This document shows, one piece after another, positions 49,931 through 53,960 of a DNA stretch of 53,960 bases. Source of the stretch: Deltaproteobacteria bacterium (GTDB lineage: Bacteria; Myxococcota_A; Polyangia; Polyangiales; Sandaracinaceae); assembly GCA_017303575.1 (NCBI GenBank), contig JAFLCL010000030.1, forward strand, positions 1-53,960, read 5' to 3'. The notes under the pieces were generated by a model. It did no database searches and had not been told where the DNA came from. It worked only from the letters and a program-made list of their open reading frames with translations. Made by a program: the position numbers and the translations under genes. How positions within the stretch are numbered: position 1 is the first letter of the stretch; each line of letters opens with the position of its first letter.

Positions 49931-50047
49931 ATGAGCAAGTCACAGCACGGTTCGGCACGGAAACACGAGATGCGTCGGCGGACGCGCAAGCTCGCGCTCT
50001 GGCGCGAGAAGCAGGCCGCAAAGCAGGCGGCGGCGAAGAAGAGCTGA
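49931..50047 (+). CDS. 38-residue basic protein
   Basis: The frame codes MSKSQHGSARKHEMRRRTRK and continues LALWREKQAAKQAAAKKS, a very basic, Lys/Arg/Gln-rich peptide likely to form a single amphipathic helix. It has a start-proximal -10 element and a GC-rich hairpin 22 bp after the stop, which together make a complete small transcription unit. The composition suits nucleic-acid or ribosome binding. It follows the Hsp70/nucleotidyltransferase pair by 89 bp. It is below the size of most automatic calls. Confidence 0.7.
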   Translation: MSKSQHGSARKHEMRRRTRKLALWREKQAAKQAAAKKS

Positions 50048-50068
50048 TCTTCCCCGTCGCTCGATCGG

Positions 50069-50099
50069 AAGCACCGTCGCGCCATGCGCGGGGGTGCTT
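50069..50099 (+). terminator. Rho-independent-type terminator hairpin
   Basis: AAGCACC (50069-50075) pairs with GGTGCTT (50093-50099), and the inner CGCGC/GCGCG arms extend the stem. It is followed by TCGTCGTTCC, a weak T-rich tail. It sits between the 38-residue gene and the convergent lipoprotein gene. Confidence 0.65.
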
Positions 50100-50126
50100 T
50101 CGTCGTTCCGTCGGAGTCGTGAGGCC

Positions 50127-50687
50127 TCAGGGCGCGTTGCCCTCGAGCGGGGCGCAGGGCGTCGCTCGGACGTCGTCCAGCTCGGAGCGGGGCGGGCGAG
50201 AACCGGGGTCGGTCTCGGGAGTGGTCACGGCCTCCACCACGCGCTGGCACTGCGAGAGCGCGTCCGCGTCGCGACCGAAGAACTCGGCGCGAAAGACGCT
50301 CGCGCCCGGAAAGACTACGAGCCGCGGCGCAGGCTCGCCCGCGGCATCTCGGACCCGCTGCATGAGCAGCTCGACGCGTCCCGAGACGAGGCGGCCATCC
50401 ACGTCGTACGGGGCGCGGTGAGGCATGGAGCGCAGGTCGAAGGAGACGCTCGTGTAGAAGGTGGGAGTCGGTTGATCCGACGGCGCGGCAGAGGGCTCGT
50501 CCACGATCGGCACCTCGGAGGTGGGCTCCACCGTCGCGAGGCTCGGCGAGGCGACAGGCTCGCTGGGCTCTTCCGCGCTCGGGGACTGCGTCGACGTCGG
50601 CTCCGGCCTGGGCTCCGTCGTCCCTGCACATGCGACGAGCGCCCCGATGACCCCGACCCAGACGAGCCACGCGCGCGGAACACGCAT
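50127..50687 (-). CDS. Lipoprotein with Pro/Ser/Glu linker
   Basis: This 186-residue protein starts at the ATG at 50687 (a GTG at 50705 also possible). Signal MRVPRAWLVWVGVIGALVAC has the lipobox LVAC. A disordered, Pro/Ser/Glu/Thr-rich linker (about 22-80) leads to a small alpha/beta domain: TFYTSVSFDLRSMPHRAPYD, VELLMQRVRDAAGEPAPRLV and FFGRDADALSQCQRVVEAV. No family is recognised. The terminator hairpin just beyond its stop may serve both strands. Confidence 0.7.
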   Translation of the reverse strand: MRVPRAWLVWVGVIGALVACAGTTEPRPEPTSTQSPSAEEPSEPVASPSLATVEPTSEVPIVDEPSAAPSDQPTPTFYTSVSFDLRSMPHRAPYDVDGRLVSGRVELLMQRVRDAAGEPAPRLVVFPGASVFRAEFFGRDADALSQCQRVVEAVTTPETDPGSRPPRSELDDVRATPCAPLEGNAP

Positions 50688-50813
50688 CGCGTTCGAGGCT
50701 CTCACCCCGCGCTCGGCCGCGCAATCGCCCGCGGGGCGTCGGAGATCTCTGCACCCGCATCGCGGAGCGCTTGCGCGACCTCCTCGAGCGGCTCGAGCGT
50801 GCGGTGATCTCCG

Positions 50814-52928
50814 TCAGCGGATGTCGAGCTCGTGGCAGCCGCCGGCCACGCCTTCGATCACGATCACGACGCTCTGGCCCATCGCGAGATCGACGCTGAC
50901 CTCGTGCTCGGCGCAAGCGATCTCGGCGCCGCCGCAGCCACCGTCGCGGAGTGCGACGATCGCGCGCGCCCAAGCCGATCCGCCGACCACGAACGAGTAG
51001 CGTCGCGTCGCAGGCGCCGTCCAGCGAAGCGTGGTCTCGCGCTGACCGGCCATGCCGCAGCTCGTCGTGAGATCGGAGTCCACGCGCGAGAAGAGTGTGA
51101 GCTGCGAGAGCGGGAACGCCGTGCCGAGGTCCGTGCCCGGACATCGGCCGGGGCCTCCACACGATCGTGCAGCGGTGCAGTCCGGATCGGCGCAGTCCAC
51201 GAGGCCGTCGAAGTCCTCGGAGCTACCGTTCGCGCAGTCGAGCTCCTCGCCCGGATCGGCGAAGCCGCACGCGCCGCTCGCCCAGCAGTCGCAGTCGTCG
51301 CACGCCGTGTGACCGTCGCAGTCCGCGTCGAGGCCGCCTGACGAGCACGAGGACTCGCGCGAGGCGCAGCACTCACCGAGGACGCAGCGTTGCCCCATCG
51401 CGCATGCGCGATCGCAGGCACCGCAGTGCGCGGGATCGCTGTCGAGGGAGGCGCAGGCGGCATCCATCGGTGCGCCCCAGGCCTCGCACGATCCGACGGA
51501 GCACGTCGTCGTCCCGCTCGGGCACGGCACGCAGACGCCATCGACGCAGGCGCCGTCGCACGCGATGCCGCACGTGCCGCAGTCGCATCGCTCGGTGTCG
51601 GTGTCGACACAGACGAGTGATCCATCCACCGCTTCGCACGGCGACAGCTCCGCCGCGCACGCACCGGGCGTGGTGCAGCCGAAGGCGCGGAAGTAGATCG
51701 CGTGACCTGCTTCGCGCTCGAGCCAGGCGGCAGCCCAGGCCGTGCCCACGCTCGCGACCGACACCGGCAGTCCATGGCCACCGGGCGGGCTCGAGGCGCT
51801 CGCGGGGGCGGCGATCGGATGTCCTTCGGGCGAGAGGAGGATCATCCCGAGCGCCGAGCCTTCGTCGCGGTCGTAGGCGCCGGCGTGGAAGACCGCGTAG
51901 CCGGCCGCGATGCCGACGATCTCGTGGTAGGCGGGGCCCGTGATGCGTCCGACGTGAGTCGCTGCACCCGCGGCGCCATCGGCGGACACCGGCAGCGCGT
52001 GGAGGCCGTCGGCGGCGATCCACGACACCATGAAGCGCTCGTCGTGGGCTGCGACACGCACGTCGTGACCCTCGCGACCGGGAGGCGCGATCGGAATGGC
52101 GACGTCGGGCGCGATCACGACTCCGTCGGGAGAGACGAGACGCAGCGCCAGCGGGCAGAAGGGCTCGGTGCCGCAGCTCGCGCTCGCGCCGACCACGCAG
52201 GCGATCACCTCGTCGGTCCACGCTGGCGCGCCGTAGAGCCCGCTGCCGCACGGAAGGAGGGTGCTCGCTCCTGTTCGGCGTCCGCGCGCATCGATCGGGA
52301 CGAGCGCGAACGTCGAAGGCGTCGTGATCGTCGCGGCGATCCTCTCGATCGCGTGGAGCGTGCCGCCGAGCCGCGCGAAGCCGACCGCAGTCCCATAGTC
52401 GGCGTCGACGGGCTCGTCGATCGGAGCGAGATCGCCGTCGAGCGTGACGCAGCGACCGGCGGGCGCCGGATCGAGCGGCCAAGCGCAGACGAGCACACCG
52501 TCGTCGGTCCCGAGGGCCTCGATGGCAGACCCATCGTCGAACAGGCGCACGGGCGTGCTGCCGGGCCGCGACGCGAAGACGCCTTCGTATAGGGCCCACG
52601 TCGCGATCCAACCGTTCGCGTCGGCCACGACCTCGGGGTCGCCGGGGGCGAACAGGGTCGAGCTCCTGCCGAGCTCGATGGGGCCGAGCGGGTCGCAGGC
52701 GGAGCTCGGCGTGCCTGCGTCGCGCGTGCCTGCGTCGTCGTGCGCTGCATCGCCTGTGTGGGCGTCGTTCGTGTGGGCGTCGTCCGAAGGTCGAGGCGCG
52801 TCCATCGACGGGTCGGCACGTGCGTCGGGCGGCCCATGCGACGCCCCGCAGGCGGTGAGCGCGAAGGAGAGCAGTGCGTGATGCGCGCGTCGCACGAGCG
52901 AGCAGCGAGTATGCACACCCCGTCGCAC
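50814..52928 (-). CDS. Multi-domain Cys-rich lipoprotein
   Basis: This is about 704 residues (GTG start 52928). Signal lipobox LTAC is followed by an Asp-Ala/His linker (about 35-72, with DAHTNDAHTGDAAHDDAG). A beta-rich body of about 350 residues with propeller-like strands comes next. The Cys-rich part (about 430-600) has many small disulfide units (CDCGTCGIACDGACVDGVC, CGACDRACAMGQRC) and a Cys/Asp unit (CANGSSEDFDGLVDC) related to those of the nuclease cluster. A final beta-sandwich (about 610-704) resembles a pre-peptidase C-terminal type domain. It is probably a surface protein and has no enzyme motif. Confidence 0.75.
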   Translation of the reverse strand: MRRGVHTRCSLVRRAHHALLSFALTACGASHGPPDARADPSMDAPRPSDDAHTNDAHTGDAAHDDAGTRDAGTPSSACDPLGPIELGRSSTLFAPGDPEVVADANGWIATWALYEGVFASRPGSTPVRLFDDGSAIEALGTDDGVLVCAWPLDPAPAGRCVTLDGDLAPIDEPVDADYGTAVGFARLGGTLHAIERIAATITTPSTFALVPIDARGRRTGASTLLPCGSGLYGAPAWTDEVIACVVGASASCGTEPFCPLALRLVSPDGVVIAPDVAIPIAPPGREGHDVRVAAHDERFMVSWIAADGLHALPVSADGAAGAATHVGRITGPAYHEIVGIAAGYAVFHAGAYDRDEGSALGMILLSPEGHPIAAPASASSPPGGHGLPVSVASVGTAWAAAWLEREAGHAIYFRAFGCTTPGACAAELSPCEAVDGSLVCVDTDTERCDCGTCGIACDGACVDGVCVPCPSGTTTCSVGSCEAWGAPMDAACASLDSDPAHCGACDRACAMGQRCVLGECCASRESSCSSGGLDADCDGHTACDDCDCWASGACGFADPGEELDCANGSSEDFDGLVDCADPDCTAARSCGGPGRCPGTDLGTAFPLSQLTLFSRVDSDLTTSCGMAGQRETTLRWTAPATRRYSFVVGGSAWARAIVALRDGGCGGAEIACAEHEVSVDLAMGQSVVIVIEGVAGGCHELDIR

Positions 52929-53050
52929 GCGCGCACCGCGCGCTCACGGGCGCGGTGCACACTCCTCACTCTGTGCCTCTTCGACGGCTACGTGGTGACG
53001 CGGATGCGCGACCCGTCAGCCCGCAGTCTCCCGTGCGTCGTGACGACACC

Positions 53051-53821
53051 ATGAGCCTCACCGTCGATCTCGATCTCGCGCGCCGCTTCGTGGCGCAGGC
53101 AGCGCCCGGTCGCGACGTCGTGCTCGTGGGCGTCACGGGCGCGCACGCGTACGGGTTTCCTTCACCCGACAGCGACTACGACCTCAAGGGGATCGAGCTC
53201 CTGCCGCTCGAGTCCATGCTCGGCCTCGAGCCGCCCACCGACACCTTCGATCGCATGGAGGTGTTCGAGGGCGTCGAGCAAGACCTCACGCTGCACGACG
53301 CGAAGAAGGCACTGGGCCTCTTGCTGCGCGGCAACGGCAACGTGCTCGAGCACGTGCTCTCGCCCTTTCAGCTCTGCGAGAGCGAGCGCGCCTCCTCGCT
53401 CCGCGCCCTCGTGCGTGCGTCGGTGAGCCGGCGCTTCGTGCACCACTACCGAGGCTTCTTCCACCGCATGCGCGAGGAGCACACCAAGGAGAAGCGCGCG
53501 AAGACCTTGCTCTACGCCTACCGCGTGGCGCTCACGGGCGCGCATCTCCTCTCGAGCGGCGAGCTCGAGACCGACGTGCGGGTGAACGCCGCGCGCCACG
53601 GTCTCTCGGAGATCGAGGCGCTCGTCGCGATCAAGCGCGAGCGGGCGGAGAAGGCGCCGCTGAGCGAGCGCGAGGATCGCGAGCTCTCGGGGTCGCTCGA
53701 TCGTGCGCTCTCGCTGCTCGAGGACGCGCACGCGCGATCACCGCTGCCCGAGGGCGCGCCGAACCGCGACGCGATCGAGCGCTGGCTGATCGAGCAGCGC
53801 CTCGCGAGCGCGAGACGGTAA
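53051..53821 (+). CDS. RlaP-type nucleotidyltransferase 2
   Basis: This 256-residue protein starts at the ATG at 53051 and is related to the protein at 48873. Its nucleotidyltransferase motif is VTGAHAYGFPSPDSDYDLKG (29-48) with Asp42 and Asp44; the Ser of the usual Gly-Ser is Ala. The helical body has NVLEHVLSPFQLCESE and FFHRMREEHTKEKRAKTLLYAYR, family features of the PF10127 group. It is smaller than its paralogue. The 122-bp upstream gap is shared with the divergent 52928 lipoprotein gene. A role in RNA-end processing is predicted for the group but not shown. Confidence 0.83.
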   Translation: MSLTVDLDLARRFVAQAAPGRDVVLVGVTGAHAYGFPSPDSDYDLKGIELLPLESMLGLEPPTDTFDRMEVFEGVEQDLTLHDAKKALGLLLRGNGNVLEHVLSPFQLCESERASSLRALVRASVSRRFVHHYRGFFHRMREEHTKEKRAKTLLYAYRVALTGAHLLSSGELETDVRVNAARHGLSEIEALVAIKRERAEKAPLSEREDRELSGSLDRALSLLEDAHARSPLPEGAPNRDAIERWLIEQRLASARR

Positions 53822-53824
53822 GCT
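53819..53824 (+). promoter_or_regulatory. Predicted -10 element TAAGCT overlapping a stop codon
   Basis: TAAGCT starts on the TAA stop of the nucleotidyltransferase gene and ends ten bases before the ATG at 53834. It is the last of the start-proximal elements in the window. Confidence 0.35.
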
Positions 53825-53833
53825 CGGCGCCCT

Positions 53834-53960
53834 ATGAGCTCCGTGGATCTCGCGGGCGCGCTCCGCGCGGCGAGCACCGCCGACGACGTGGCGCATGCGC
53901 TCCTCGGTGCCGCGCGCAGCCTCGCCGAGCCCCTCGCGTCGGCGGGCGCGACGCTCGCGC
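53834..53960 (+). CDS. Truncated gene at the right edge
   Basis: The frame opens with MSSVDLAGALRAASTADDVA and stays open to the window end (42 codons). The start is helical and soluble (ADDVAHALLGAARSLAEPL). High GC in the third codon position supports coding. The product cannot be named from this fragment. It begins 12 bases after the nucleotidyltransferase stop and could also be read from that transcript. Confidence 0.6.
   Translation, partial: MSSVDLAGALRAASTADDVAHALLGAARSLAEPLASAGATLA

Noticed and set aside
1..53960. tRNA, rRNA, CRISPR, insertion sequence or prophage
   Set aside because: No cloverleaf, ribosomal RNA core sequence, regular spacer array, transposase or phage structural gene was recognised in any frame.

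Overview
The window is about 54 kb of very GC-rich chromosomal DNA (third codon positions almost always G or C). It is packed with genes on both strands and has no gap above about 300 bp. I see no tRNA, rRNA, CRISPR array, insertion sequence or prophage. The gene content points to a predatory or saprophytic delta-proteobacterium of the Myxococcota, most likely the Polyangiales/Sandaracinaceae. The signs are many lipoproteins with Asp-Ala-rich linkers, a membrane Ser/Thr kinase with a PEGA domain, IPT/TIG and Cys/Asp-repeat secreted proteins, and FHA, WGR and DUF4132 proteins. The lineage is an inference from gene style, not from a marker gene.

Layout. 1-11.2 kb: an MFS transporter remnant at the left edge, a lipoprotein, a free-standing Hint (intein-like) protein, an eight-repeat IPT/TIG secreted protein, a PEGA-tailed Ser/Thr kinase followed by a second PEGA protein, a Prx5-type peroxiredoxin, small lipoproteins (one apparently frameshifted), membrane proteins, and an orphan type III export protein SctR. 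11.2-16.7 kb: a large DUF4132-like protein, small secreted or lipoproteins and a small STAS-like protein. 16.8-21.6 kb: a 1028-residue fusion of a squalene-hopene-cyclase-like domain with a DUF2236/Lcp-like oxygenase domain, then a LamG lipoprotein overlapping an FHA protein. 21.6-28.6 kb: a MutS-like ATPase, a zinc-ribbon/SRCR membrane protein, a DTW-domain tRNA modification enzyme, a beta-carbonic anhydrase, an NhaR-like LysR regulator and a YoaK-family membrane protein. 28.6-32 kb: a secreted GH31 glycosidase and a VapBC-type toxin-antitoxin pair. 32.1-37.3 kb: a tightly packed four-gene cluster with two secreted staphylococcal-nuclease-fold enzymes flanking two Cys/Asp-repeat proteins, one with a beta-barrel tail. 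37.4-44.3 kb: a WGR-like protein, a three-gene minus-strand group (GHKL ATPase-metallopeptidase fusion, unknown protein, TetR), a UbiA-type prenyltransferase, a response regulator-XRE fusion, a barrel protein and a TerB-like protein. 44.3-54 kb: Cys-rich lipoproteins, a CBS-domain cysteine/cystathionine synthase, an Hsp70-like ATPase coupled to a RlaP-type nucleotidyltransferase, a 38-residue basic protein with its own promoter and terminator, two more lipoproteins, a second RlaP-type nucleotidyltransferase and a truncated gene at the right edge.

The strongest candidates for undescribed biology are the cyclase-oxygenase fusion, the nuclease/Asp-repeat/porin-like operon, the GHKL-HExxH fusion and the Hsp70-nucleotidyltransferase pair. 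There is also a recurring TAnnnT element ending 7-10 bases before at least nine start codons, which predicts leaderless or near-leaderless transcripts.
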